Source: Lachnospiraceae bacterium | GTDB taxonomy: Bacteria > Bacillota_A > Clostridia > Lachnospirales > Lachnospiraceae | Length of the DNA: 64,000 nucleotides | Direction: 5' to 3' | Assembly (NCBI GenBank): GCA_024699595.1 | Contig: JAILPG010000313.1 | Span: 30,131-94,130, forward strand | Shown here: one piece after another, positions 8,997 to 19,594 of the stretch | Numbering within the stretch: position 1 is the first letter of the stretch | Layout: each line of letters starts with the position of its first letter | The notes under the pieces: generated by a model | The model's input: the letters and a program-made list of their open reading frames with translations, nothing else | Database searches by the model: none | What the model was told of the DNA's origin: nothing | Translations under genes and position numbers: made by a program

Positions 8997-9929
8997 ATGA
9001 AAACGATCGCACTGAACGAAACTGAAACAAACATTATGGGAAAATTAAAGGCTTCGGAAACAGAGACAGGAAAAAAAGAAACCGGACACTACAGATACAG
9101 ACCGGTACTGTTCTTCTCCCTTGCGTATCTGTTTACATGGATATTCTGGGTACCTGCCATATTTATACCTGAAGGCCCCGCTGCTTTCCTGATGCTGTTA
9201 GGCCTTTTTGCACCTGCGGTAGTATCCACGGTATTTGTGCTTAAGTCAGGCTCGGATGTGCTTAAGCAGGATCTTAAGAACAAGATCGTGGGATTCTATA
9301 AGGTTAAGTGGTCAAATGTCATCATCGCGATCCTCGTTTTTGCGGGTATCATAGTGGCTACCATTCTGTTATCGCTCCTCTTTGGACAGTCTCTTGACCA
9401 GTTTGCCTTTACAGAGGATTTTTCCTTTACGGGTGTTGGCATAGCAGGTGCGCTTGCCAGTGTCACGATCGCTGCGATCGTCGAGGAAGTCGGCTGGAAA
9501 GGATACTGCGAAGATTCTATCGGAGAATACATGAACTGGTTCTGGGAATCTATGATCTTTGGCGCTCTTTGGGCTCTCTGGCATTTCCCGCTTCTGTTCA
9601 TCAAGGGTACCTATCAGGCAGGCCTCATGGTAAATCCGCTGTTTGCCGTTAACTTCTTTGTAAGTGCGGTTCCGATGGGATTCATCATTACCTGGGTATA
9701 TCTTGCAAGCGACCGTTCGATCCTTGCCTGCATGATCTTCCATCTTGTGGTCAATTTCTTACAGGAAAAGATCGCAATGACTCCGGAGACAAAATGTGTG
9801 GAGACCATAGTTGTGACGCTTGTGACCGTGGTAATCGTGATCATCAAAAAAGATATGTTCTTTGAAACCAGACATGTGGGAAGGCTGCTTGATGATCTTT
9901 CAGAGCAGCAGAAAGCGGCGGCCCGTTAA
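8997..9929 (+). CDS. CPBP family intramembrane metalloprotease
   Basis: An integral membrane protein of 310 residues of the CPBP (CAAX protease and bacteriocin-processing, Abi) family. The conserved motifs are EEVGWKGY, with the paired glutamates, FGALWALWHFPLLF (the FxxxH-type motif) and a third helix with the His in MIFHLVVNF. About eight membrane segments are visible. I start at the ATG at 8997, one base after the MFS stop codon, because AATAGGAGA precedes it; an upstream in-frame ATG at 8964 lies inside the MFS gene. Family members cleave peptides or prenylated proteins in the membrane and are often linked to bacteriocin self-immunity. Confidence 0.88.
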   Translation: MKTIALNETETNIMGKLKASETETGKKETGHYRYRPVLFFSLAYLFTWIFWVPAIFIPEGPAAFLMLLGLFAPAVVSTVFVLKSGSDVLKQDLKNKIVGFYKVKWSNVIIAILVFAGIIVATILLSLLFGQSLDQFAFTEDFSFTGVGIAGALASVTIAAIVEEVGWKGYCEDSIGEYMNWFWESMIFGALWALWHFPLLFIKGTYQAGLMVNPLFAVNFFVSAVPMGFIITWVYLASDRSILACMIFHLVVNFLQEKIAMTPETKCVETIVVTLVTVVIVIIKKDMFFETRHVGRLLDDLSEQQKAAAR

Positions 9930-9942
9930 CGGGAGCCGTTTT
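9919..9942 (+). terminator. Possible terminator overlapping the CPBP stop codon
   Basis: CGGC-CCGTTAACGG pairs with itself and with GCCG across a two-base bulge and is followed by TTTT. The stop codon lies within the hairpin. The T tract is short, so the call is tentative. Confidence 0.4.
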
Positions 9943-9944
9943 CC

Positions 9945-10556
9945 TCAGCCTATACGTTCATACAGTTCTCTGTATTCGGACGATGTGCTAAACAGTTCGT
10001 CGGTAACAGCCTTTATCCAGGGATCAAGCTTATCGTCAAGTGAGAAGCGTGTTGAAGCTCCTTTGGTCATGTCGTAAAAATCTGCCACCATCTGCTTTTT
10101 GCGTGTTTTATCATCGGCAGGTATTATACCAAACAGACTTCTGTAGGAAGAAGCATCGCAGGTCTTTATATAACAGGCTGCGGTGTTTCTGTATTCTCTG
10201 TGCAAAAGCTCCTTTTTCTGTTCGCTGAAGGATCCGTAATCATTAAGTCCCAGGGAAACGAGAGCTTCATTAAGGCGCTTCTTTGTCGTAATGGAAAAAA
10301 ACATCGTATTTTTGCACAGATACGGAAGATTTATGCATTGAAACAGGAAATTGTCATTATCATCCGTGGTAAGGATGCCTTTCCGTCTTTTAAGGTAGCG
10401 AAGCTCATAAATCTCCTTTATGCAGGAAAGCTTTGAAAGCTCATCGGTGTCTCCACACTCCGCTATAGCGCTTTCAAGGCTTTTTAATGCCTCATCCCTC
10501 TTGTCTCTTTCCGTTTCCTTAAAATATCTATAGTATAAGCTTTCAAGTTCTTCCAT
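9945..10556 (-). CDS. Hypothetical protein, helical and charged
   Basis: A cytoplasmic protein of 203 residues that I do not recognise. It has no signal peptide or membrane segment, is rich in Lys, Glu, Asp and Leu, and looks mostly helical. The start is the ATG of MEELESLYY at 10556 because GGAGG sits eight bases upstream; a longer 219-residue frame has no ribosome site. It is a single gene, convergent with the CPBP gene and divergent from gdhA. It may belong to a family of unknown function restricted to clostridia, but that is a guess. Confidence 0.7.
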   Translation of the reverse strand: MEELESLYYRYFKETERDKRDEALKSLESAIAECGDTDELSKLSCIKEIYELRYLKRRKGILTTDDNDNFLFQCINLPYLCKNTMFFSITTKKRLNEALVSLGLNDYGSFSEQKKELLHREYRNTAACYIKTCDASSYRSLFGIIPADDKTRKKQMVADFYDMTKGASTRFSLDDKLDPWIKAVTDELFSTSSEYRELYERIG

Positions 10557-10571
10557 AAAACGCCTCCATAG

Positions 10572-12071
<1,500 letters not shown>

Positions 12072-12129
12072 GATATCGAAATACTCATTCAGGCAAGCAA
12101 GGTTGTCTGACAGAAAAAAGTGATGAACA

Positions 12130-12172
12130 AATGAGCCATGTACCGATTGTCCGGTGCATGGCTCATTCTTTA
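12130..12172 (+). terminator. Intrinsic terminator of gdhA
   Basis: A stem of about 15 base pairs (ATGAGCCATG pairing with CATGGCTCAT, extended by five more pairs) with a six-base loop, followed by TTCTTTAAAT. Confidence 0.8.
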
Positions 12173-12222
12173 AATCTATATGCTGTTTTAATACGCCAGA
12201 CGGCGCATTTTTCTACAGGATA

Positions 12223-13074
12223 TTATTCCTCATCCTCGTCATATTCTTCATCATCAAAATCTTCCTGAAAATAAAGGAGTTCTTCTTTGGTAAATCCGAA
12301 CAGGAAATAGTGTGAAAAGCACTTTTTCCCATCCATATCCTTTGAGCAGATATAGTTTACCGCATCATAGACCTTTCCGAAAAATGCGATATCTTCCATT
12401 TCATCAGGATCAGCTTCCGACACGTCATCGTTAAAATTAAAGCAGAATCCGTCATCGGTGATCTCATATTTATAGCCATAATATGTCTCTGCAGGTCTTG
12501 GCTCATCTTCAATGTCTATATAACCGTCATACTTTTCATCCAAAAACCTGCCGATCACATCAAGGGCATTTTTATAGTCGCCTGAAGCCTTCTCTTCATC
12601 AGCTGTTTCTGCAAGCTCGTCGGAGCTGTTAAGAAGGATGAGATCCATCTTTTTAAGTACGTCATCTTTGTTTATTCCGTCAGAGAACTGAAGGAATAAT
12701 CCGGAAGCCAGAGCGATGTCTCCTTTGGTAAGATTTGCTTTATCAATGGTTTCCACAGCCATTTCCTGTCCGAAGTCTTTTAAGAAGACTTTTATTTCGG
12801 GATTCTTATTCTTCATTTCTTCAAGTTTTTTCTTTTTTTCGGCTCTCTCTTCTTCGGTCAGATCATCTTTATCAAGAGACTCTAAAATATCGGCAGCCGG
12901 TTTGATCTTTTCATTTACCGAGTCGCCTATTGAACTGGCAAGCTTGGTTAGTACCACTGCGACGCCTACGATACCGGGGATAGCCTTTACAAGTTCGTCA
13001 AGATGATCTATCATCGGATCCTTTGCGATCTTGACGGCACTGAAGATTATCTGCTTTAGGTTTTTCACTTTCAT
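12223..13074 (-). CDS. Hypothetical acidic protein
   Basis: A protein of 283 residues without a recognised family. The N-terminal 60 residues contain one moderately hydrophobic helix (AIPGIVGVAVVLTKLAS), possibly amphipathic. They are followed by a Lys/Glu-rich helical segment that may form a coiled coil. The C-terminal third contains several acidic stretches and ends in a run of Asp and Glu. I start at the ATG of MKVKNLKQ because AGGAGG precedes it; the longer frame starts with no ribosome site. It is transcribed away from ftsH and converges on gdhA. Confidence 0.7.
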   Translation of the reverse strand: MKVKNLKQIIFSAVKIAKDPMIDHLDELVKAIPGIVGVAVVLTKLASSIGDSVNEKIKPAADILESLDKDDLTEEERAEKKKKLEEMKNKNPEIKVFLKDFGQEMAVETIDKANLTKGDIALASGLFLQFSDGINKDDVLKKMDLILLNSSDELAETADEEKASGDYKNALDVIGRFLDEKYDGYIDIEDEPRPAETYYGYKYEITDDGFCFNFNDDVSEADPDEMEDIAFFGKVYDAVNYICSKDMDGKKCFSHYFLFGFTKEELLYFQEDFDDEEYDEDEE

Positions 13075-13251
13075 ATATATGTAACCTCCTGTTTTTGTTG
13101 TTATTATAAGGATTTCCGAAAGCAGTCCCGTGATCCTTTTTTGCACAGACTATACTATCACCTTTTTAAAGGATTGAAAACGTCCTGCCTGACAGGAGGC
13201 CCGACAGGCTTTATTTCATTATTTTTTTACTTCTTTTCTCTGAACATTTTA

Positions 13252-13280
13252 TTGATTTTGAGTATTTCCGTATATATAAT
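13252..13280 (+). promoter_or_regulatory. Promoter of ftsH
   Basis: TTGATT at 13252-13257, a 17-base spacer and TATAAT at 13275-13280. A short hairpin (CGGTCGTG/CATGACCG, 13293-13313) follows in the leader. The remaining bases back to the divergent acidic-protein gene show only a GCCTG/CAGGC inverted repeat near 13187-13210. Confidence 0.7.
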
Positions 13281-13367
13281 GAATCACGTGTACGGTCGTG
13301 TTTTTCATGACCGGTGTTGCGGATAAGGTATATGAAAAAGACACAGCATATAAATCGGAGAAATTAA

Positions 13368-15419
13368 ATGCCGGATAACAATTCAAACAACGGAAATAAC
13401 GGAAATAACAGAAACAACGGAACAGGCGGCGGAAAGGGGCCCAAGAACAAACAGACCTTAATGATACTGTTTATAGCATCCCTCCTAACCCTTTTATTTC
13501 TGTCCTATTTAAGAGGTATCGTAAACAACGCCTCCACACAGAAGATATCCTATGATGAATTTATTGCAATGGTGGACAGCGGACAGGTTGACAGTGTCTC
13601 CATAGGCTCTGACAGGATCACGATAAAGCCCAGAAAGCAGGCTGATTCATATGTGAGCATGACCTATTACACGGTAAAGATGGATGATCTCGAGCTTCCT
13701 GACAGGCTCCTTGATGCCGGAGTTACCTTTGAGCAGGAGGAGTCAAGCTCTTCGGATACCATTATCTACATAATAGTATCCTACGTGCTACCGATAGTAT
13801 TGGTATGGGTGCTCCTAAGCTTTCTTATGAACAGGATGAGCAAGGGCGGCGGAGTAATGGGCGTCGGAAAGAGCAACGCCAAGGTCTATGTACAGAAGGA
13901 GACCGGTGTTACCTTCAAGGACGTAGCCGGTCAGGAGGAAGCCAAGGAATCACTTCAGGAAGTGGTTGACTTTCTGCATAACCCCGGAAAATACATACAG
14001 ATAGGAGCTAAGCTTCCCAAAGGTGCCCTGCTTGTGGGACCTCCGGGAACCGGAAAGACGCTGCTTGCAAGGGCGGTTGCGGGAGAAGCACACGTTCCTT
14101 TCTTTTCGCTAGCGGGCTCGGATTTCGTGGAAATGTATGTCGGTGTCGGCGCTTCGAGAGTTAGGGATCTTTTCAAGGATGCCACTAAGAATGCTCCGTG
14201 CATAATCTTCATAGATGAGGTTGATGCGATCGGAAAGAGCCGTGATTCAAGATTCGGAGGCGGCAATGACGAGAGAGAACAGACCCTTAACCAGCTGCTT
14301 TCTGAGATGGACGGCTTTGATACCTCAAAGGGTATCTTTATCTTAGCTGCCACCAACAGACCCGAGATACTTGACAAGGCACTGCTTCGACCCGGAAGAT
14401 TTGACAGAAGGATAATCGTTGACAAGCCGGATCTTAAGGGAAGAGTGGATACTCTGAAGGTGCACTCAAAGGATGTGCATCTTGATGATACAGTGGATCT
14501 TGACGAGATAGGACTTGCTACTGCAGGAGCCGTTGGTTCGGATCTTGCCAACATGGTCAATGAGGCTGCCATAAATGCAGTAAAGCACGGAAGAGCAGCA
14601 GTAAACCAGAAGGATCTTTTGGAAGCCATAGAAGTGGTCATGATGGGTAAGGAAAAGAAGGATCATATAATGGGTCCCGAGGAAAGAAAGCTTGTATCCT
14701 ATCATGAGACGGGGCACGCGCTTGCATCAGCCCTTCAGAAAAATACGGATCCCATCCAGAAGATCACTATAGTACCCCGTACCATGGGAGCTCTGGGCTA
14801 TGCATGGTATGTTCCCGATGAGGAAAAGCATCTTCGGTCCAAAAAAGAGCTGGAAGAGAGGATAATCACCGCTCTTGCGGGACGTGCAGCCGAGGAGATA
14901 ATATTCGGTGCGGATGATATAACGACCGGAGCCGCAAATGATATAGAACAGGCTACAAATCTTGCAAGGAACATGATAACCATGTACGGAATGAGCGAGA
15001 AGTTCGGCCTGATACAGATGGAGACTGTAGAGGATCAGTATCTAAGCGGACGCAAGATCCTTAATGTATCGGATGAGACTGCTTCGGATGTCGATACAGA
15101 GGTCATGAGGGTACTTGCCGGAGCTTACAAGGAGGCAAAGAGACTCCTTAATGAGAACCGCGACCTTATGGAAGAGATCGCAGGCTTCTTACTTGAAAAA
15201 GAGAGCATTACGGGCAAGGAATTCATGGCTATATTCAGGAAAAAATATCCTGAAGAAGAAAAGAATGATACGGTTTCGGATGAGGCAGAGGGTGATCCTT
15301 CGCAGACAGCGGATACACAGGAAACAGAAGCTGAAACAGCAGATAATGGGGTTTTAGAAACCGGGGATACCGAAGCTTCGGACGACACAAGGGGCACACT
15401 CTTTGATGCCAAGGGATAG
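13368..15419 (+). CDS. ftsH: ATP-dependent zinc metalloprotease FtsH
   Basis: Membrane-anchored AAA+ protease that degrades misfolded or regulated membrane and cytosolic proteins. The 683 residues comprise an Asn-rich N-terminal tail (about residues 3-22), two membrane segments (about 31-50 and 131-154) around a small extracytoplasmic domain, and an AAA domain with Walker A GPPGTGKT near 223, Walker B IIFIDEVDAIG and an arginine finger in LLRPGRFDRR. The zinc protease domain has HETGH at 446-450. The last 60 residues are an acidic Thr/Glu/Asp-rich tail longer than in most homologues. The start has a GGAG site. The stop codon directly abuts the ATG of the sugar-binding protein gene, suggesting cotranscription and coupling. 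Confidence 0.97.
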   Translation: MPDNNSNNGNNGNNRNNGTGGGKGPKNKQTLMILFIASLLTLLFLSYLRGIVNNASTQKISYDEFIAMVDSGQVDSVSIGSDRITIKPRKQADSYVSMTYYTVKMDDLELPDRLLDAGVTFEQEESSSSDTIIYIIVSYVLPIVLVWVLLSFLMNRMSKGGGVMGVGKSNAKVYVQKETGVTFKDVAGQEEAKESLQEVVDFLHNPGKYIQIGAKLPKGALLVGPPGTGKTLLARAVAGEAHVPFFSLAGSDFVEMYVGVGASRVRDLFKDATKNAPCIIFIDEVDAIGKSRDSRFGGGNDEREQTLNQLLSEMDGFDTSKGIFILAATNRPEILDKALLRPGRFDRRIIVDKPDLKGRVDTLKVHSKDVHLDDTVDLDEIGLATAGAVGSDLANMVNEAAINAVKHGRAAVNQKDLLEAIEVVMMGKEKKDHIMGPEERKLVSYHETGHALASALQKNTDPIQKITIVPRTMGALGYAWYVPDEEKHLRSKKELEERIITALAGRAAEEIIFGADDITTGAANDIEQATNLARNMITMYGMSEKFGLIQMETVEDQYLSGRKILNVSDETASDVDTEVMRVLAGAYKEAKRLLNENRDLMEEIAGFLLEKESITGKEFMAIFRKKYPEEEKNDTVSDEAEGDPSQTADTQETEAETADNGVLETGDTEASDDTRGTLFDAKG

Positions 15420-16478
15420 ATGAAAGAATCTGATAAAAAGTATTCTGATAAATCATACAGATTCATGATCATCGGAGCGGTGATCATGATAGCCGCTGCC
15501 GTTATCACGGGCATTATCTTCAGAATGATAACAAGGACCATGCAGGAGATCGAGCAGGAGCTTACCATGAATTATGATAAGCACTATGCGTTTATCGCCG
15601 AGGATTCGGAGAGCGATCTCTGGCAGGAGGTCTTTGCCGCCGCCGATGAAAAGGCAAGGGAATATAACGTATATCTTGAGGATCTCGGCAAGAGTCTCGG
15701 TGCAGACTATACTGCCGAGGATCTTTTGCGTATAGCGGTCAATTCCAAAATGGACGGGATAGTATATTCCGGGGGTGCGGGCGAGAGAGTCGTGGAGCTT
15801 ATAGACAGAGCTGCCGATGAAGGGATAGGCGTCGTAGTCCTTCAAAATGATGTTGAAGCTTCAAAGAGGCAGTGCTATGTCGGGCTTAATTATTTTGAGC
15901 TGGGACAGATGTATGCTCTTCAGATAGAAAAGCTTACCGAGGATACGGGAATAGATGATATATCCGTTGACATCCTTGTGGACGGGGATATGTCTGAAGG
16001 TTCCGCAAATCTTATAATAATGGCAATAGAGGAATCCTTAAGAGAGAAATACGCAGATGCCGCACTTCCCGAGATAGTTGTCACAAGGATAGAAGCGGAG
16101 GATATCTTCAGTGCCGAGGAGAGCATCAGGACTGTATTTTTGGAAAAAGAAAAGCTTCCCGACATAATGTTATGCGTAAACAGTGTCTATACAAGGTGCG
16201 CCTATCAGGCGATAGTTGATTACAATCTGGTGGGACAGATCCAGATAGTCGGGTATTTTGCAAATGATACGATACTTGATGCGGTTGACAAGGAAGTCAT
16301 CTTTTCCACCATCTCGATAGATACGGATGAAATGGGAAAGACCTGTATAACCGCTCTGTATGAATACAACAATATGGGCTATACCAACTCATATCTGCCG
16401 GTTGATATCGAGATAGTTGACAAGGATAAAGCACATCAGATAATCCGTGAAAAGAGCATAAGGGAAGAGGGACTATGA
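15420..16478 (+). CDS. Membrane-anchored periplasmic-binding-type sugar sensor
   Basis: A 352-residue protein with one N-terminal membrane segment (about residues 15-38) and an external domain of the LacI/ribose-binding type I fold (Peripla_BP_4). Segments resembling that family are VVLQNDVEASKRQCYVGLNYFELGQMYA and the later PDIMLCVNSVYTRCAYQAIV. There is no lipobox, so it should stay anchored by the uncleaved helix. It immediately precedes a YesM-type kinase, overlapping by four bases (ATGA), so I infer that it binds a sugar outside and passes the signal to that kinase, as in three-component sugar-sensing systems. It has no ribosome site of its own apart from sequence inside ftsH. Confidence 0.82.
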   Translation: MKESDKKYSDKSYRFMIIGAVIMIAAAVITGIIFRMITRTMQEIEQELTMNYDKHYAFIAEDSESDLWQEVFAAADEKAREYNVYLEDLGKSLGADYTAEDLLRIAVNSKMDGIVYSGGAGERVVELIDRAADEGIGVVVLQNDVEASKRQCYVGLNYFELGQMYALQIEKLTEDTGIDDISVDILVDGDMSEGSANLIIMAIEESLREKYADAALPEIVVTRIEAEDIFSAEESIRTVFLEKEKLPDIMLCVNSVYTRCAYQAIVDYNLVGQIQIVGYFANDTILDAVDKEVIFSTISIDTDEMGKTCITALYEYNNMGYTNSYLPVDIEIVDKDKAHQIIREKSIREEGL

Positions 16479-17968
16479 CCGGAGTGATCAGGAGAAAATG
16501 GAATAATGCCTCGGTCAGATTCAAGCTCCTTGTGGCCTTTATCGTACCCGTGGCTCTCATACTTGCCGTTAACATATACATGTATATCGGTGTCAATACC
16601 ATGATCGCAAGGGTTGATGAGATATATGCCGCAAACGTCAGCTTAAACGACCTGTCGGAGTCACTTACATTTTTGCAGAATTCCATGAAGGAATATCTCG
16701 AGAGCAAAGGAACTGCTGCGCTTAATGATTATTACAAGGCGGATCAGGACTACAGGAACGGGCTTTCATCGCTTGACCTTAAATCCTCCGGAACGGCCGT
16801 ATATGCGATGCAGGAAAACATCGTAAACCAGTCTGAGGTATATTTACAGATCGCCGGTGAGACGATAACCGCAAAAAGAGGCCGTAACGTGGAAAAATAC
16901 AAGGCGACCTACGAGGATGCAGTTGTCATCTATTCGGATCTTCAGACCTGCATACATTCCCTTAACAATGAACAGTTTAAAAAGAACACCTCGGATTACA
17001 GTGCCCTTCTGTCTTCACTTAAATATATGGAGATAATGACCATCTCGATACTGTTCTTTATCGGCGCTGTCAACATCGCAGTGGTTTTCCTTATCACAAA
17101 GAGCATGACGCTGCCTCTTATAGATCTTTCAAGAGCTGCCAATGAGGTTGCGGAAGGTAATTTTGACGTCGACGTGGAGAGCATGGAGGGCAATGATGAG
17201 ATAGGCGTTGTGTCCAAAGCTTTTACCAAGATGCTTGACAGCATACAGAGATACATAGCCGAAATAAGAGACAGTGTTCTTCGTGAGAGCCAGTTAAAGG
17301 AACATGAGCTTGTGATGGAGAACAGGATGAAGGAGGTACAGCTTCGGTCCCTTCAGGCACAGATCAATCCGCATTTCCTGTTTAATACGTTAAATGCCGG
17401 AGAGCAGCTTGCCATGATGGAGGGAGCGGAAAAGACGACCGAATTCATTGAGAATATGGCCGATTTCTTCAGATATAACATAAAGAAGATTGACAATGAC
17501 TCATCGATAGCCGAAGAGGTGGCACTGGTAGATAAGTATATCTACATATTAAATGTAAGGTTTACCGGAGAGATCCATTATTCCAAGGATGTCGACGGGG
17601 ATGTCACAGAGATCAGGGTTCCGAGCATGATATTACAGCCGATCGTGGAAAATGCCGTAAATTACGGTATCAGGGATATCGACTGGGAAGGGCACATCGC
17701 CCTTAGGGTATACAAGGAAGGCGGCTATGTATTCCTGTCGATCAAGGATAACGGTGTGGGCATGAGCAAGGACCTGATAGATAAGATCTTAGCCGGCGAG
17801 CCCATGGGTGATTCCTATACCGAACACTCCTCTTCAAACGGAATAGGACTTCAGAACGTTATAGAAAGACTGCAGATATTTACGGGACAGAAGGACGTCA
17901 TGGAGATCTACAGTGAAGGGGAAGGAAAAGGCTGCGAATTTATTATAAAAGTTCCATTACACGTATAA
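16475..17968 (+). CDS. Sensor histidine kinase, YesM/LytS type
   Basis: Membrane histidine kinase of 497 residues. Two membrane segments (about 22-42 and 188-212) enclose an extracytoplasmic sensor of some 145 residues. A HAMP domain follows (AANEVAEGNFDVDVE), then a coiled linker, the His_kinase (PF06580) motif QINPHFLFNTLN with the phosphoaccepting His at residue 300, and a HATPase_c domain with PIVENAVNYG and DNGVGMS. It autophosphorylates and donates to the AraC-type response regulator encoded 15 bases downstream. It overlaps the upstream binding protein by four bases, so all three are translationally linked. The ligand is probably a sugar, given the neighbours. Confidence 0.93.
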   Translation: MTGVIRRKWNNASVRFKLLVAFIVPVALILAVNIYMYIGVNTMIARVDEIYAANVSLNDLSESLTFLQNSMKEYLESKGTAALNDYYKADQDYRNGLSSLDLKSSGTAVYAMQENIVNQSEVYLQIAGETITAKRGRNVEKYKATYEDAVVIYSDLQTCIHSLNNEQFKKNTSDYSALLSSLKYMEIMTISILFFIGAVNIAVVFLITKSMTLPLIDLSRAANEVAEGNFDVDVESMEGNDEIGVVSKAFTKMLDSIQRYIAEIRDSVLRESQLKEHELVMENRMKEVQLRSLQAQINPHFLFNTLNAGEQLAMMEGAEKTTEFIENMADFFRYNIKKIDNDSSIAEEVALVDKYIYILNVRFTGEIHYSKDVDGDVTEIRVPSMILQPIVENAVNYGIRDIDWEGHIALRVYKEGGYVFLSIKDNGVGMSKDLIDKILAGEPMGDSYTEHSSSNGIGLQNVIERLQIFTGQKDVMEIYSEGEGKGCEFIIKVPLHV

Positions 17969-17983
17969 TACAAAGAGGTAACC

Positions 17984-19594
17984 ATGTACAGGATAATGCT
18001 TGCGGATGACGAAGGCATAGTGATCAATTCGTTATCCATGATAATTCAGAAGAATTTCCCGAACCAGTTTGAAATAGAGAGCGCAAAATCCGGGAGAATG
18101 GCCATTGAAGTCGCAGACAGGTTCAGGCCGGATGTGGTGTTTATGGATATACAGATGCCCGGCATCAACGGCATAGAAGCCATGAGGGAGATAAGGGACA
18201 TGCTTCCTTCCGTCATCTTTGTGGTGCTCAGTGCCTATGATAAGTTTGACTATGCCAAGGAAGCAATTAATCTCGGGGTTATCGATTATCTGAACAAGCC
18301 TTATAACCAGAAATCGATAGTCTCTGCTCTTGAGCGTGTGATCGGTGATCTTAATTCAAGGCGTGAGAGAAGAAGGCAGGATCTTCGGAACAAGGAAAGG
18401 CTTGAGACCGTGGTTCCGATCATAGAGAACGGCTTCATATCAAGCATCATGTTTGACCAGCCCTATGAAGAGGACATAGAAAACTATAAAAACCTGTTGA
18501 GCATAGATACAGACTGCGGTTACATGGTATCCGTGATGTTTGGTGAGATGCAGGAGGGAAGCTACCTGACTAATGCAGTCGGATCAGCTATCAAGGCGCA
18601 GACCGTTTATTTTTCCAAGGTACGGGATATCATCAAGGATACCTTTAAGGATGCGATCGTAGGCTCCATAAGCTCCAACAAGATCCCCGTATTTGTACCG
18701 AGAAAAGACCTGCAGATGGAGTACTCCGAAAGGATAGACCTTATCGAAAGATCGAGGGTTGCTGCAAGACAGATGCATGATGCCACAGATATTTTTTACA
18801 GGATAGGCATTGGCGGGATAAAGAAGTTAAAAAACTGCCATGAATCCTATGAAGAGGCCACAAAGGCGCTGTATTCCACAAAAGGGAGCGTAGCTCATGT
18901 TGATGATCTGCCTATAGCTGTATCCTATGAGGAAAGTTATCCTGCGGATCTTGAAAACGAGATGTTTGAAAAGCTTCACGACGGCGATACAGAGGGGTGT
19001 CTGTTAAAGAGTGCACAGTTTTTCGACTGGATGAGCGAAAAATATGCCGACGATATAATGAGTGTAAAGCTCAAGGTCCTGGAGTTCGTCCTCAGGGCGG
19101 AAAGCGATATGTACAGAAGCGGCGGACATCTGTACGCTTTTGAGAGCCGTAAGAATTATCTGTCCGAGATAATAGGCATGGCGGGTATGGATGAGGCTAA
19201 GAACTGGTTCATCGATAAGATGAGAAATGCGGTGACCAATATGACCACGGGAAGCATAGACCATACCCATTATCTGGTAAAAGAGGCACTTCAGTACATT
19301 GAGGATAACGTGGAAAAGGATATTTCCTTAAACGAGATATCCGAAAGGCTCAATATAAGCTCGTATTACTTCAGCAAGCTCTTTAAGGAGGAAACCAAGG
19401 AAGGCTTCATCGAATATCTCACAAAGAGAAGGGTGGAAAAGGCCAAGGATATGTTAAAGGATCCGTCAAAGAGCATCAAGGAAGTGGGAAGTGCGTGCGG
19501 ATATTCCGATCCGAATTATTTTTCAAGGATATTCAAGAAAGCAACCGGCATGACACCGACAGAATATAAGGAGAGAGCAGGAAGTGTTGTCTAA
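17984..19594 (+). CDS. Response regulator, YesN/AraC type
   Basis: Cytoplasmic response regulator of 536 residues. An N-terminal receiver domain has the acidic pair DD at 8-9, phosphoacceptor Asp55 in FMDIQMPG, and the conserved Lys in YLNKPYN. A long middle domain of about 290 residues resembles the YesN-type linker. The C-terminal 100 residues are an AraC/XylS DNA-binding domain with two helix-turn-helix units (ISERLNISSYYFSKLFKEE and VGSACGYSDPNYFSRIFKK). It is the partner of the adjacent YesM-type kinase and likely activates the sugar ABC transporter genes downstream. It overlaps the next gene by eleven bases. Confidence 0.94.
   Translation: MYRIMLADDEGIVINSLSMIIQKNFPNQFEIESAKSGRMAIEVADRFRPDVVFMDIQMPGINGIEAMREIRDMLPSVIFVVLSAYDKFDYAKEAINLGVIDYLNKPYNQKSIVSALERVIGDLNSRRERRRQDLRNKERLETVVPIIENGFISSIMFDQPYEEDIENYKNLLSIDTDCGYMVSVMFGEMQEGSYLTNAVGSAIKAQTVYFSKVRDIIKDTFKDAIVGSISSNKIPVFVPRKDLQMEYSERIDLIERSRVAARQMHDATDIFYRIGIGGIKKLKNCHESYEEATKALYSTKGSVAHVDDLPIAVSYEESYPADLENEMFEKLHDGDTEGCLLKSAQFFDWMSEKYADDIMSVKLKVLEFVLRAESDMYRSGGHLYAFESRKNYLSEIIGMAGMDEAKNWFIDKMRNAVTNMTTGSIDHTHYLVKEALQYIEDNVEKDISLNEISERLNISSYYFSKLFKEETKEGFIEYLTKRRVEKAKDMLKDPSKSIKEVGSACGYSDPNYFSRIFKKATGMTPTEYKERAGSVV

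Noticed and set aside
13187..13210. GCCTG/CAGGC repeat as a terminator between divergent genes
   Set aside because: No gene ends here on either strand, and the stem is short; it is probably incidental or part of a leader.
13955..14641. 228-residue minus-strand frame, Ser/Thr-rich
   Set aside because: It lies inside ftsH opposite the AAA domain; typical shadow frame.
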